A stretch of 64,000 nucleotides of DNA from Gammaproteobacteria bacterium (GTDB lineage Bacteria > Pseudomonadota > Gammaproteobacteria > Enterobacterales > Alteromonadaceae). The position numbers and the translations under genes were made by a program. The DNA lies in contig JAAFAI010000005.1 in assembly GCA_018222405.1 (NCBI GenBank), forward strand, positions 167,383 through 231,382. The letters run 5' to 3'. Below the pieces are notes generated by a model. It saw only the letters and a program-made list of their open reading frames with translations. It was not told the origin of the DNA and did no database searches. This document shows, in pieces, positions 45,757 to 55,337 of the stretch. Every line of letters begins with the position of its first letter. The stretch's first letter is position 1.

Positions 45757-45774
45757 TACATTCATGTATGTATG
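45757..45774. promoter_or_regulatory. Candidate AcrR-type operator between pump and tetR genes
   Basis: TACATTCATGTATGTATG resembles the inverted ACATACATG-type repeats recognised by AcrR proteins. It lies in the divergent gap and spans the first in-frame ATG (45772) of the tetR frame, which argues that translation starts downstream at 45802. Confidence 0.65.
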
Positions 45775-45801
45775 TTGTCAATCAGCCCAAAAAGTCAGAA
45801 T

Positions 45802-46410
45802 ATGCGACGAACGAAAGAAGAAGCCGAACAAACCAGGAATGCCATTCTGGAAGCTGCAGTAGATGTCTTTACCGAAAAAGGCGTAGCGCGGGCAACATTA
45901 GAACAAATTGCTAAAGCAGCAAATGTTACCCGAGGCGCCGTTTACTGGCATTTCAAAAACAAAACTGACATCTTTATGGCCCTTCACGATGAGCTTCATC
46001 GCCCGTTTATACAAGACTTAGTAGACGGGCTGGAGAATACCGGCGATGACCCGCTCCAAAGTCTCAAGAGCTATTGTATTGAGCTGATCACCCGTTTAGA
46101 AGATGACCTGTACCTGCGCCGTGTGCTTTCACTTTTTTTACTAAAATGTGACTACACCGGCAGCCTGCAGGTTTGCCAGGAGCGAACCATTGATGCCCGT
46201 AGGGAAAAGAGCGAAGTCCTGTCAAAATTTTTCGAAAAAGCACAATCCAGAGGCACCTTATCGGCAGATCTGGATCCTAAGACACTGACTCTGGCTCTTA
46301 GCTGTTTCATCCGCGGCATTGCCATGGAATATCTGGAAAACCCCGACAGTTTTTCTATACGTGAGGAAGCCCCGAAACTGTTCAATGTTTTTTTCAGAAA
46401 ATGGAATTAG
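45802..46410 (+). CDS. TetR-family repressor (AcrR-like)
   Basis: 202 residues from MRRTKEEAEQTRNAILEAAV. The TetR helix-turn-helix is classic: VARATLEQIAKAANVTRGAV and YWHFKNKTDIFMAL. The C-terminal ligand domain (about 70-200, with VCQERTIDARREKSEV) resembles AcrR/TtgR. It should repress the divergent RND pump and itself, with relief by drugs. A longer frame starts 10 codons upstream within the operator, but comparison with AcrR favours this start even though its ribosome site is weak. Confidence 0.9.
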   Translation: MRRTKEEAEQTRNAILEAAVDVFTEKGVARATLEQIAKAANVTRGAVYWHFKNKTDIFMALHDELHRPFIQDLVDGLENTGDDPLQSLKSYCIELITRLEDDLYLRRVLSLFLLKCDYTGSLQVCQERTIDARREKSEVLSKFFEKAQSRGTLSADLDPKTLTLALSCFIRGIAMEYLENPDSFSIREEAPKLFNVFFRKWN

Positions 46411-46502
46411 CCGGCTTTTAATTCAAAAACGTTGGTTATACTGGCTGCGCTATACCGGGCTTAGCGGGTGTCAGGTCATGAGGTTTGAGACGGGTTATTG
46501 AG

Positions 46503-46943
46503 TCAGCCAAAGAAAGCGCGGATCTGTTCCACTTCAGCCGCAAAGCCCGCTGCGCTGGCAAGTTCAATCGCCATATCCAGTTCAGTGACATACTCCACAC
46601 TGATATTGTAGGGCTCGTAGAGCTTTTTGATTTGCCTTACGGAGGTGGCTACAGTACGTGACTTTTCGGTAACGATATAGACCTGCACCAGTCCGGCAGC
46701 TATGGCTCTGCCGATACGTTCGGTGAGCGCACGCTCTGCTTCCGGCACTAACAGGCTCTCGCCATCAAGCACAACAATGTCGGCCCAGCGCAGCATACCA
46801 CTTTTATACACCGTGCCAGCGTAGGTCAGGCCGAAGTTTTCCACACACTCTGTGTTCCATGGACCCTTAGCATTCACCAGCACAATGTCATTTACCATGG
46901 TCAAGGCAAAGTCACCGTGCTGTTTAATGTACCTGATATCCAT
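46503..46943 (-). CDS. Conserved small protein of unknown function, possible STAS-like fold
   Basis: 146 residues beginning MDIRYIKQHGDFALTMVNDI. No signal peptide or membrane segment. Alternating hydrophobic strands and helices (VLVNAKGPWNTECVENFGLT, WADIVVLDGESLLVPEAERA, VQVYIVTEKSR) suggest an alpha/beta fold like SpoIIAA/STAS proteins, but I do not recognise a named family. The ATG at 46941-46943 is chosen over a TTG five codons upstream. It precedes no obvious partner; the CBS gene lies 88 bases upstream on the same strand and may be co-transcribed. Confidence 0.7.
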   Translation of the reverse strand: MDIRYIKQHGDFALTMVNDIVLVNAKGPWNTECVENFGLTYAGTVYKSGMLRWADIVVLDGESLLVPEAERALTERIGRAIAAGLVQVYIVTEKSRTVATSVRQIKKLYEPYNISVEYVTELDMAIELASAAGFAAEVEQIRAFFG

Positions 46944-47030
46944 ATTTTCATTCCGCAAGCGAACCTGATCTCAGTGTAGCAAAAGCGGGCCTGCCGCGAC
47001 ACAGGGTTGTCGCGAACAGGCAAAGTGTGA

Positions 47031-47594
47031 TTAAGCAGCAATAATATGGGAAAGTGCCGCAAAGGAAGGCTGGGACTGAATATCCAGAGGGATCCGCAAG
47101 ATGCGGGCAATGTCGCTCACGCTGATTACGCCACGAATTTCATGAGCCACCTTATCAATGACAAGGCAATGCATGGCACCGTTCTCGCGCAGGGCGTTCA
47201 CCACGTCTGACACACTTGACAGCTTCAGCTCGTTGTAATCGAATGCCTGCAACATCGATTTTGGTTGCATCATATCCACCACCAGCAGCTCCGACCGGGG
47301 TATTCCCAGTTGAACCACCCGTTGCAGAATTTTCTGCTCGGTGATGTCTGCCAGGGTAACGATACCAACAAATTGTTGCCGCTGATCGAGTACCAGTTTC
47401 ATTTTAACGTGAGACTGACGCATCAGCTTTTCCAGCTCTACGGCTTTTACACTACCGTCTATCACCAGCGGTTGGTGATCGTGAAAATCGGTAAAAATAC
47501 TCAGCGCGGATGACGCTAACTCAACATGCTCATAGATATCCGGATGAGCGAGCGTATCTATAGATTCGGTTTTGCACAGGGTTAAATTATGCAT
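47031..47594 (-). CDS. CBS-domain pair protein
   Basis: 187 residues made of two CBS motifs. The first spans about residues 20-85 (LVLDQRQQFVGIVTLADITE), the second about 105-170 (VVNALRENGAMHCLVIDKVA, IRGVISVSDIARIL). CBS pairs bind adenine nucleotides and act as regulatory modules; no enzymatic domain is attached. Such stand-alone proteins are common in marine gammaproteobacteria. It is between two orphan genes and its partner is unknown. Confidence 0.85.
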   Translation of the reverse strand: MHNLTLCKTESIDTLAHPDIYEHVELASSALSIFTDFHDHQPLVIDGSVKAVELEKLMRQSHVKMKLVLDQRQQFVGIVTLADITEQKILQRVVQLGIPRSELLVVDMMQPKSMLQAFDYNELKLSSVSDVVNALRENGAMHCLVIDKVAHEIRGVISVSDIARILRIPLDIQSQPSFAALSHIIAA

Positions 47595-47664
47595 GGATTT
47601 ATCCTCATTTAATTAATTTCTATGCGTCTGGGTGCACCATTGCACGACGCAGTTAAGGGTGAAA

Positions 47665-47973
47665 TTAACTTACTGAGGGAGGGGCTCTAATACCGTGGTG
47701 GGAGCGGTAAACGTACTTGTTTCGACTCTGATAATTGAATGCTGAATGGAACAGATGAACTTCAGAAGTCGAAGCTGACTGTGGCAGGTAGCCATCAAAA
47801 TCGGTGTCACTTTCATCGCTGATTTCGATGCTGTCCGGGGCATTAAAATCTACGACAATATCCAGTAAATCAACACGTTGAACCCCGACGCTGTGATCGT
47901 CATGCAGCACAGTGCTAACAGCGGGACAGCCCACCATTGCCACCATCACTACTAACAATCTTAACCAGTTCAT
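47665..47973 (-). CDS. Small putative lipoprotein or secreted protein, unknown function
   Basis: 102 residues. N-terminal hydrophobic leader MNWLRLLVVMVAMVGC with a lipobox-like MVGC at 13-16. The mature part is acidic then aromatic/basic (EISDESDTDFDGYLP, FNYQSRNKYVYRSHHG). No known family. Support is moderate: the signal and compositional pattern look real and it fills the space between CBS and YceI genes, but the ribosome site (GTGG at a distance) is weak. Confidence 0.5.
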   Translation of the reverse strand: MNWLRLLVVMVAMVGCPAVSTVLHDDHSVGVQRVDLLDIVVDFNAPDSIEISDESDTDFDGYLPQSASTSEVHLFHSAFNYQSRNKYVYRSHHGIRAPPSVS

Positions 47974-48172
47974 CTGAGTACCACGAGTTAAAGGATTTAC
48001 ATTTATAGACTTACAATGGTTGGTATTGGTTCCAAAGGAAAGTCAGTTACCGACCAACTGATACTATTTTACGCCGAACTGCCGGGCTGGCGATGAAATG
48101 CGGTAGCGCAGGTCGACCCCTTGCTACCGCCCAAAGTGCTGAGGATGTGAAGAAAAAGCACTCTGTGAAAAA

Positions 48173-48745
48173 CTACTTAGCCTGGGCTTCGGTGGTCAGG
48201 CGTAATGTAATTTCATCGCCTACGTAAGGCACATACTGGTCGATACCGAAATCAGAACGCTTGATGACCGTTTCTGCGTCAAAGCCAATCGCCTGCTTCT
48301 TCGACATCGGGTGTTCGCCCATGCCATTCAGGGTCGCGTCCATGGTGACGGTTTTAGTGGTACCTTTAATAGTCAAATCACCAGTAACCGCAAATTTGTT
48401 ATCACCTTTTGGCACAACTTTAGTGCTTACAAAAGTCGCTTTGGGATATTTCGCCGCATCAAACCATTCTTCGCCGAGAAACTCTTCAGTCAGTTTGTCT
48501 ACAAAGGTATCAACCGTTTCGATGCTAACAGAAATGGCGATATCACTTTGAGCTGGCTTTTCGGCATCGTAAGTAATCGTGCCTTCAGCACCCGCGAATA
48601 CCGCCGTAGGCGTTGAAAATCCGAAATGGCTCCACGAAGCCACGGCAAAGGTGTGGGTCGGGTCGACCGAATAGCTGGTTGGTGCTGCAAACGCTGATAC
48701 GCTGAAAAGCGCGCTAAGTAGAACGGCTGAGAGTCGTTTATTCAT
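48173..48745 (-). CDS. YceI-family periplasmic lipid-binding protein
   Basis: 190 residues. Signal peptide to about residue 21 (VSAFAA), then a lipocalin-like beta barrel with YSVDPTHTFAVASWSHFGFS, WFDAAKYPKATFVST, VTGDLTIKGTTKTVTMDATL and the end YVGDEITLRLTTEA. YceI proteins bind isoprenoid chains and are often induced by alkaline or osmotic stress. The longer frame adds 14 codons; AAGGAAT before the ATG at 48743-48745 sets the start. Confidence 0.92.
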   Translation of the reverse strand: MNKRLSAVLLSALFSVSAFAAPTSYSVDPTHTFAVASWSHFGFSTPTAVFAGAEGTITYDAEKPAQSDIAISVSIETVDTFVDKLTEEFLGEEWFDAAKYPKATFVSTKVVPKGDNKFAVTGDLTIKGTTKTVTMDATLNGMGEHPMSKKQAIGFDAETVIKRSDFGIDQYVPYVGDEITLRLTTEAQAK

Positions 48746-49178
48746 CACAGATTCCTTTTGTTGTCTGAAAGAGTAATTGGATTTCATTTATTCTTACGCG
48801 AATAGAGGAATTTAGCTTTATCTATTAATTAAACGATTCATTCTGATTTATAGAATATGGCGGATAAAAATAATCCCTTCAGATGGTTATATTCAAGAAT
48901 TATCATTCCCGCAGGTTTTAACTCGCAAGAAATATACGTGAGTATCTTTTTTAATACGTTTTATTAGTCAATAGAAAAAATTAAATACTACTATTTATAA
49001 AATCCCACAATGTAACAGGATTAGCACAAACGCAGAGTACAACGACATTACTTTCGTTGCCTGCCAGGAACCTGCGAGCCGGGCAAAGCTTCCTGCCAGA
49101 AGCGTAAGGTCACAAACTCAATTTAGAACAGTATTGATGTCTGTGGATTGGATCGAGAAACACTAAAGAGCAACTGCC
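48746..49178. other. Divergent 433-bp gap, no gene seen
   Basis: AT-rich region between the leftward YceI gene and the rightward PAS chemotaxis receptor. Only stop-rich frames and a few weak inverted repeats are visible. It must carry both promoters; no recognisable operator or RNA gene was found. Confidence 0.6.
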
Positions 49179-50483
49179 ATGTTAGTACGTAAATCAGTTT
49201 ACACACAGCAAATTAAAGCGCTTGAACGTCAGTTGGCGCTGAGCAAGAGTTCAGAGAAAGAGTGTTTGGCCATTAAGAGCCAGACCAACTACCTTGCCAT
49301 CTCTGCTGCCGGAATGATCCTCGAATCCAGCCCACTGTTTGAAGCGTTTAGCGGATACAGTAAGGCGCAGTTGACATGCGAGCATATTGATAATCTGCTC
49401 AGTGAATCATTAACCCAAACCACGTTTTTTCAGCGTTTGCTCCAGCCCGGCGCGTCAGACGCCATGCCTCAACTTGAAGTTAATCTTAAACAATCAGGCG
49501 GTTCGATGCGTCACATCAGCGCACAGTTTGTGCCCATTGCAGATGACAACAAGGGTATTACTAAGGTTATTGCTTTTATTCAGGACCGCAGTGACGACTT
49601 TTTGCAGCAACAAAAACACAAAGTTCTGGCCGATACCCTGAATGCTTCCATGGCTGTTATAGATTTTACCCCAGACGGTGAAATTCTTCAGGCCAACAAT
49701 AACTTTTTGCAGGTAATGCAATATCAGGCCGAGGACATCATTGGCCAGCATCACCGCATGTTCTGCGAACCGGAGTTTTACAATGAGAACCCCAGGTTTT
49801 GGCAACAACTGGCCAATGGCGAGCGGTTTACCGGACGCTTTACCCGGATCGACGCCAGGGGCAACCGGGTGTCACTGGAAGCCACTTACAACCCGGTTAA
49901 AGACAGCAACGGTAATGTAGTGAAGGTTATCAAGTTCGCCACCGACATTACTGAACGCATCAACAAAACCCAGCAAGTCATTAATATGGCGGCGGCTACC
50001 TCCGAGCAAACCTCCACCATAACCCGCAGTGCCGTAGAAGTACTTAGCGAAGCCATAAACTCTGCTGTAAAAATTGCTGATGAATTAAAGCAAATCGCTG
50101 AAGACGGTCGTCGCTTATCGGAGCAGTCTACGCAGGTTACTGATATGGTGGTAACTATCCAGGGCATTGCAGAGCAAACCAATCTGCTGGCGTTAAATGC
50201 CGCCATCGAAGCTGCCCGCGCCGGAGAGCACGGACGGGGTTTTTCGGTGGTCGCCGACGAAGTGCGCAACCTTGCCGAAAGTACCGCCACCGTTACCAAA
50301 TCCATTACTGACATCGTTAATAAAAACAGTGAGCTTACCGAAACTATGGATGGCAAATTAGGCGTTTTATCCGAGCAGGCGCTGGCAGGTACGGATAAAT
50401 TCACGCTGACCTCCGAGGGGCTCGAAGATATCAGTAACGGCGTAAAACAGCTGGTTGAGCTGATGTCGCAACTGGAAATCTAG
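49179..50483 (+). CDS. Soluble PAS-containing methyl-accepting chemotaxis protein (BdlA/Aer-like)
   Basis: 434 residues without membrane helices. After a short coiled start, two PAS domains occupy about 35-140 ([20 protein letters not shown]) and 145-260 ([44 protein letters not shown]), the second with the standard PAS/PAC ending. The signalling hairpin [20 protein letters not shown] and [20 protein letters not shown] is intact, but the helical bundle is short, as in BdlA-type receptors. The histidines in QHHRMF may bind haem or another cofactor (inference). Confidence 0.92.
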   Translation: MLVRKSVYTQQIKALERQLALSKSSEKECLAIKSQTNYLAISAAGMILESSPLFEAFSGYSKAQLTCEHIDNLLSESLTQTTFFQRLLQPGASDAMPQLEVNLKQSGGSMRHISAQFVPIADDNKGITKVIAFIQDRSDDFLQQQKHKVLADTLNASMAVIDFTPDGEILQANNNFLQVMQYQAEDIIGQHHRMFCEPEFYNENPRFWQQLANGERFTGRFTRIDARGNRVSLEATYNPVKDSNGNVVKVIKFATDITERINKTQQVINMAAATSEQTSTITRSAVEVLSEAINSAVKIADELKQIAEDGRRLSEQSTQVTDMVVTIQGIAEQTNLLALNAAIEAARAGEHGRGFSVVADEVRNLAESTATVTKSITDIVNKNSELTETMDGKLGVLSEQALAGTDKFTLTSEGLEDISNGVKQLVELMSQLEI

Positions 50484-50618
50484 GTACCCACAAAGTACCC
50501 GGGCTTTTCATTTGTAAATGATAAGGTAGAATATTTGGCGAATTTACTTCTCCTGGATCAGCAGACAGGACATAACTGAGCTGGCAATACCATTAACTTT
50601 ATTATTGGAGCCATTGCT

Positions 50619-51977
50619 ATGTCTGCAGCACAGCGTATCTGGATAAAATCGCCATTATATGTTTTTGCCCCCGACCAGTCTCAAACGGTAACCGGTCTGG
50701 TAGTTAACAACGGTAAAATCGAAACCTTACTGTTTAATCACGACGCCCCGGCATCGCCCTGCGATGAGGTTTTCGACGCGTCCGGGCTGGTGATATTACC
50801 AGGACTTATTAACACCCATCATCATTTTTACCAAACCCTTACCCGTGCCTGGGCACCGGTAGTAAATGAGCCTCTGTTTCCGTGGCTAAAAACCTTGTAT
50901 CCGGTATGGGCGCGGCTTACGCCGGATGCCTTGCACCTGGCTACCCAGGTCGCTATGGCAGAATTGCTGCTATCCGGCTGTACCACCGCCGCCGACCATC
51001 ATTACTTGTTTCCCCAGGGGCTGGATAACGCCATCGATGTTCAGGCCGATGTAGTCAGGCAGCTGGGCATGCGCGCCATGTTAACCCGCGGCTCAATGAG
51101 CCTGGGCGAAAAAGACGGCGGCTTACCTCCCCAGCATACCGTACAGACCGGCGAAGCCATTATTCGCGACAGTGAACGCCTTATTAGCCAGTACCACGAG
51201 CGCGGTACCGGCGCGCAAATTCAGATTGCTCTGGCGCCCTGCTCGCCGTTTTCCGTCACTCGGGAAATCATGCAGGAAAGCGCACAGTTGGCTAAGCGCG
51301 AAGATGTGCGCCTGCACACGCACCTGGCCGAAACGCTGGATGAAGAAGACTTCTGCTTGCAAACCTTCGGTATGCGCACAGTGGACTACCTGGAAAGTGT
51401 GGGCTGGTTGAACGACCGCACCTGGCTGGCGCATGGTATTCACTTTAATGAAGAAGAAATTGCCCGGCTGGGCGCCGCTGGTACCGGTATTTGTCATTGT
51501 CCGGTATCCAATATGCGTCTGGCATCCGGGATCTGTCCTACGCTTGACCTTATTGAGGCCGGCGCACCTATTGGCTTAGGAGTAGATGGTTCGGCGTCTA
51601 ATGATGCATCCAACATGATGTATGAAGCCCGCCAGGCGCTTTATCTACAGCGCTTAAAATACGGTGCAGAAAAAATCACGCCGGAGGTGGTATTGCGCTG
51701 GGCGACCGAAGGCTCTGCCAGAGTACTGGGGCGCACGGATATAGGCGCCATTGCCGAGGGCATGCAGGCCGACCTGGCCATGTTCAGCCTGGATGATATC
51801 CGCTTCAGTGGCTCCCATGATCCACTCGCTGCGCTAATCTTGTGTGGCGCAGAAAGAGCCGAGCACGTTATGGTAGGCGGCCAGTGGCGGGTTAGCCATG
51901 GCCAGATAAATGGTCTCGACCTGCCTGCTCTGCTAGCCTGCCATCGGGCCGCCGCCAGCAAACTTATCGACGGGTAA
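50619..51977 (+). CDS. 8-oxoguanine deaminase-like amidohydrolase
   Basis: 452 residues of the TRZ/ATZ (cytosine deaminase-like) amidohydrolases. Metal and catalytic residues: H-x-H in NTHHHFYQTLTRA, H in HTHLAETLDEEDF, the histidine in AHGIHFNEEE and the aspartate in GLGVDGSASNDASN. The GSMSLGEKDGGLPP segment is characteristic of 8-oxoguanine deaminase (Pseudomonas PA0142 type), which converts 8-oxoguanine to urate. Related enzymes act on chlorinated triazines or S-adenosylhomocysteine, which cannot be fully excluded. It stands alone. Confidence 0.87.
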   Translation: MSAAQRIWIKSPLYVFAPDQSQTVTGLVVNNGKIETLLFNHDAPASPCDEVFDASGLVILPGLINTHHHFYQTLTRAWAPVVNEPLFPWLKTLYPVWARLTPDALHLATQVAMAELLLSGCTTAADHHYLFPQGLDNAIDVQADVVRQLGMRAMLTRGSMSLGEKDGGLPPQHTVQTGEAIIRDSERLISQYHERGTGAQIQIALAPCSPFSVTREIMQESAQLAKREDVRLHTHLAETLDEEDFCLQTFGMRTVDYLESVGWLNDRTWLAHGIHFNEEEIARLGAAGTGICHCPVSNMRLASGICPTLDLIEAGAPIGLGVDGSASNDASNMMYEARQALYLQRLKYGAEKITPEVVLRWATEGSARVLGRTDIGAIAEGMQADLAMFSLDDIRFSGSHDPLAALILCGAERAEHVMVGGQWRVSHGQINGLDLPALLACHRAAASKLIDG

Positions 51978-52295
51978 ACAGCCTGCCCCAGGCACTGTGG
52001 CGGTCACCACCGCCACCTACTACTTAGGTATTGAACGGCCGATACTTTGGTAGCAATAAGGCCAATAATTTACACCAGAAAGCCTTTAAACGAGTGAAAA
52101 CTGTTTGTTAAACACTCTTTACTGAATTGGCAAATAAAGTACAATTATTGAGCAACCTCTACAGCCATATTTCACTTTTCAGCAAATGTAATCACCTGGC
52201 TGTTTGTTACAAAAATCACATTTTTTTAACTATGGTCAGAACGACCATAGGCAGGATTTACCCGGTAACGGTATGCCGCTACCGGGTAGTTTAAC
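51978..52295. other. Convergent gap with two hairpins, no gene seen
   Basis: 318 bases between two gene ends. CTATGGTC (52230-52237) faces GACCATAG (52243-52250) in a perfect 8-bp palindrome, and TACCCGGTA (about 52259-52267) faces TACCGGGTA (about 52281-52289). Neither is followed by a good T run in a useful direction. No credible ORF is present. Confidence 0.55.
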
Positions 52296-53588
52296 TCAGT
52301 GAAGTTTTAATTTAGGGGTAACCAGGTTACTGACTTTGCGCATCAGCAGCATTAAAAAGCCCTTAAACCAGCCATGTACTGCAAACAAATGCATATTATA
52401 CAGCGACACATACACCATCTTAGCCAGTCGCCCTTCAATAAACATAGTGCTGTTGCTGAGTTTGCCCATCAGACTGCCTACCGTTGAGTATTTACTGAGA
52501 TGCACCAGCGAGCCGTAGTCGGTGTAGGTGTAGGCCTGCATCGGTTTATGCATAAACAGATTTTGCAGGTTTTTAGCCAGCAGGCTGGCCATCTGGTGGG
52601 CCGACTGCGCCCGTGGCGGTACCCAGCTACCGTCTTTCTGGAGCACTCCGCAACAATCGCCGATGGCAAAAATCTTATTATCTACAGTACTTTGCAGAGC
52701 AGGCGTTACCAGGATCTGATTCGCCTTGTTAAGCTCGAACAGATTTAAATCGGTGAGAAACTCGGGCGCCTTGACCCCGGCTGACCACACCATTAAGTCG
52801 GCTTCAATCAGCACATCTTCCGCGGTGACAAACCCTTCTTTATCCACTCTTTGTACCCGCGTATTCTCGCGTACTTCAATACCAAGTTTGGTTAGGGCAC
52901 GACGCGCGGAGCCGGCAATCCGCTCGGGTAATGCAGGCAGAATCCGCGGCCCGGCCTCGAGTATCGACACCTGCAGTTTGTCGGCCGACATTTCAGGCAT
53001 ACCATAGGCTCTGGCCAGATTACTCACGTGGTGTAACTGCGCTGCCAGTTCGGTGCCGGTGGCCCCGGCTCCCACGATAGCGACATGGATCTTTTTCTTG
53101 GTAACACCTTCCTGATTGATTTTCAGTAACTGATTTAACAGCGCGCGGTGAAAACGCTCGGCCTGAATAAGTGAGTCCAGGCAATAACAGTGTTCAGTCA
53201 CGCCAAGGGTTCCGAAATCATTGGTTACACTGCCGATAGCCATAACCAGGTAATCGTACTCCACGGTACGTTCCGGGAGGATTTCCAGGCCGTCTTCGTC
53301 GTATAACGGGTCGAGGTAGATACTTTGGTTATCACGGTCGATATAGCTCATATTGCCGAGCTGAAACTGGTAATGGTGCTGAGCGGCGTGCATACGGTAA
53401 TCAACGCCGTCTGAGGCTTTATTAATGACCCCGGCTGCCACTTCATGAAGAAGAGGTTTCCAGACGTGCGTACGGCTTCGGTCAACCAGTATTATCTCAG
53501 CCAGCTTGCGCTTACCCAGCGTTTTACTTAGCCGCGTAACCAGTTCAAGACCACCGGCACCACCGCCTACAACTACGATTTTTTTCAT
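52296..53588 (-). CDS. ndh: Type II NADH dehydrogenase (NDH-2)
   Basis: 430 residues. Two dinucleotide folds: FAD site KKIVVVGGGAGGLELVTRLS at the start and NAD site HVAIVGAGATGTELAAQLHH in the middle; late FAD contact IFAIGDCCGV. The C-terminus carries an amphipathic membrane-binding tail (NMHLFAVHGWFKGFLMLLMR). It oxidises NADH and reduces quinone without pumping protons. The longer frame begins 20 codons upstream; the ATG at 53586-53588 with AGG upstream fits the usual N-terminus. Confidence 0.94.
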   Translation of the reverse strand: MKKIVVVGGGAGGLELVTRLSKTLGKRKLAEIILVDRSRTHVWKPLLHEVAAGVINKASDGVDYRMHAAQHHYQFQLGNMSYIDRDNQSIYLDPLYDEDGLEILPERTVEYDYLVMAIGSVTNDFGTLGVTEHCYCLDSLIQAERFHRALLNQLLKINQEGVTKKKIHVAIVGAGATGTELAAQLHHVSNLARAYGMPEMSADKLQVSILEAGPRILPALPERIAGSARRALTKLGIEVRENTRVQRVDKEGFVTAEDVLIEADLMVWSAGVKAPEFLTDLNLFELNKANQILVTPALQSTVDNKIFAIGDCCGVLQKDGSWVPPRAQSAHQMASLLAKNLQNLFMHKPMQAYTYTDYGSLVHLSKYSTVGSLMGKLSNSTMFIEGRLAKMVYVSLYNMHLFAVHGWFKGFLMLLMRKVSNLVTPKLKLH

Positions 53589-54043
53589 AACAGACCTGCT
53601 TATTAAATGTGAATTGGTCTGCACAATGCACTGATGTGCACAGATCAATCGACACTCCGGGTCTCATCAACCACTAGCAGCTTACGCCTTTTACCGGTGA
53701 GGTAAAGTCAGACTCTGCCAGTCTAGAGATAGTTTATGTTAACAAAAGCAACCAAAAATACTCTCTGAACTGCCACTTTGTGCTGGCTTTTAGTAGCACG
53801 TCAAAGCAGTGCCAAAACCGCCCCTCCAAACCAACACTTTGGTAGTAGTTCTTTCGGAGAATTTCCGCAGAGGACTAAAGTTGAATTCAAAAGGCTCCAT
53901 TGAGGAGTACTCAAAATACGGCTGCTCAACAATACTCAATGCAAAAGAGCAACGGCAAAGAATCGTTGTCAATTAACGTGAGTGACAGTGGGACGCAATT
54001 AAAGTGTTACTCCACGCAATAAACACAAATATGAGGGTTACAC
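53589..54043. other. Divergent 455-bp gap, no gene seen
   Basis: Region between the leftward ndh and the rightward porin-like gene. Contains ACTTTGGTAG (53836-53845), also present at 52044-52053, but no credible gene. The porin ATG is preceded by a GAGGGTTACAC ribosome site. Confidence 0.6.
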
Positions 54044-55207
54044 ATGAAAAATAATAAATTTGCGTGCAAACCGCTAGCAGTTGCCTTACTTGCACTCTCT
54101 TCAGCTTCAGCTAGTGCCGCTATCACCATTTACGACGATGCCGAAGTGGCTACCGTATCGGTTGATGCGTCATTTAACACATTCTACACCACAACGTCTG
54201 TTGATAACGGTCCAAACGGTGACCGTGACCAGTCTCGCGTTAAAATGGGTTTCCTGCCTAACTGGCTGGGAATGAACTTCAGTAAGCAGATTGGTGATAT
54301 GAAAGTGGGCGGTCGCTCGTCTTTCTGGGTAACCATCAACGATTCTAACAGTGGTGTTACCTCAACCGGTATTGATGTTCGTCAGTTTTACGCGACGCTG
54401 GATGCCGACTGGGGTCAATTACTGATTGGTAAAGATTTCACTCTGTTTAACCGCAGCAACATCTTTTTAGACGAAGTCCTGCTGGGCTACGGTAACGTTA
54501 ATGACACGCTGGGCCTGGTTGATGGTCAGGGCGTTTCATTCGGTAACATCGGCAGCGGTTACACTTACCCGTTCCCAGCATCACAAATTCGTTATACCTC
54601 ACCGGCTTTCGGTGGTGGTTTCAAGGTAGCCGTTGCGGCTATCGATCCTTCGCCAGTAAATGGCGATGCTGACCGCGAAGAGTCTGCACCTCGTTTTGAG
54701 GGTGAAGTGACCTACAGCGGCACTTTCGACGATGCATCAGTCACTGCATGGGTTGGTTTCCTGTCGCAAACCTCTGAATCCGATATGGGTGACGTTGACT
54801 CAAACGGCGCATCATACGGTGTGAAAGTAGGCTTTGGTGGCTTGTCTCTGCATGCATCAGGCTACAGCGGTGAAGGTATCGGCATCCTGTTAGGGCCCAC
54901 AGAAGCCGCTCTGGGTTTAGCGCCGGTCACTATGTATGACCCAATCACTTACGAGTCGTTAGACAGCGAAGGCTACATCCTGCAGGCATCTTACAAAATG
55001 GATGCAAACCGTTTTGTGTTGTCTTACGGCGAAAACGAAATTGAAGACACTGATTACATCGGTCACGAGGGTATGCAGGCAGCCTGGTTCTATGGCTACA
55101 ACAGCAACGTTACCTTTGCAGTGGAATATTCTACCAGCGAGTTCTCTGGAATTCTGGGTCAGGAAGAAGCTCAGACTCTTGCCGTTGGTGCCATCGTAAA
55201 CTTTTAG
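54044..55207 (+). CDS. Outer membrane porin-like protein (Gram-negative porin family)
   Basis: 387 residues. Signal peptide to about residue 25 (SASASA), then a porin_4-like beta barrel: FNTFYTTTSVD, WGQLLIGKDFTLFNRSN (loop-3 type region), IRYTSPAFGGGFKVAVAAID, ending in aromatic residue NF as in many barrels. It should form a diffusion channel, possibly for alcohols or small organic acids given the aldehyde dehydrogenase gene that follows 130 bases downstream. Strong codon use (regular GGT/AAC) suggests high expression. Confidence 0.82.
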   Translation: MKNNKFACKPLAVALLALSSASASAAITIYDDAEVATVSVDASFNTFYTTTSVDNGPNGDRDQSRVKMGFLPNWLGMNFSKQIGDMKVGGRSSFWVTINDSNSGVTSTGIDVRQFYATLDADWGQLLIGKDFTLFNRSNIFLDEVLLGYGNVNDTLGLVDGQGVSFGNIGSGYTYPFPASQIRYTSPAFGGGFKVAVAAIDPSPVNGDADREESAPRFEGEVTYSGTFDDASVTAWVGFLSQTSESDMGDVDSNGASYGVKVGFGGLSLHASGYSGEGIGILLGPTEAALGLAPVTMYDPITYESLDSEGYILQASYKMDANRFVLSYGENEIEDTDYIGHEGMQAAWFYGYNSNVTFAVEYSTSEFSGILGQEEAQTLAVGAIVNF

Positions 55208-55337
55208 TAAATGACTGTTTCGGCCAGAAAACAGTCTTGTCTTACGGCAGTCGGTGCCGGTCAGGGAGCTAAGTTGTAGCTCCCGCAAAACCGACAATCT
55301 GGCAACGCTTTTATAATTGATTACCGGAGTAAGCAAC

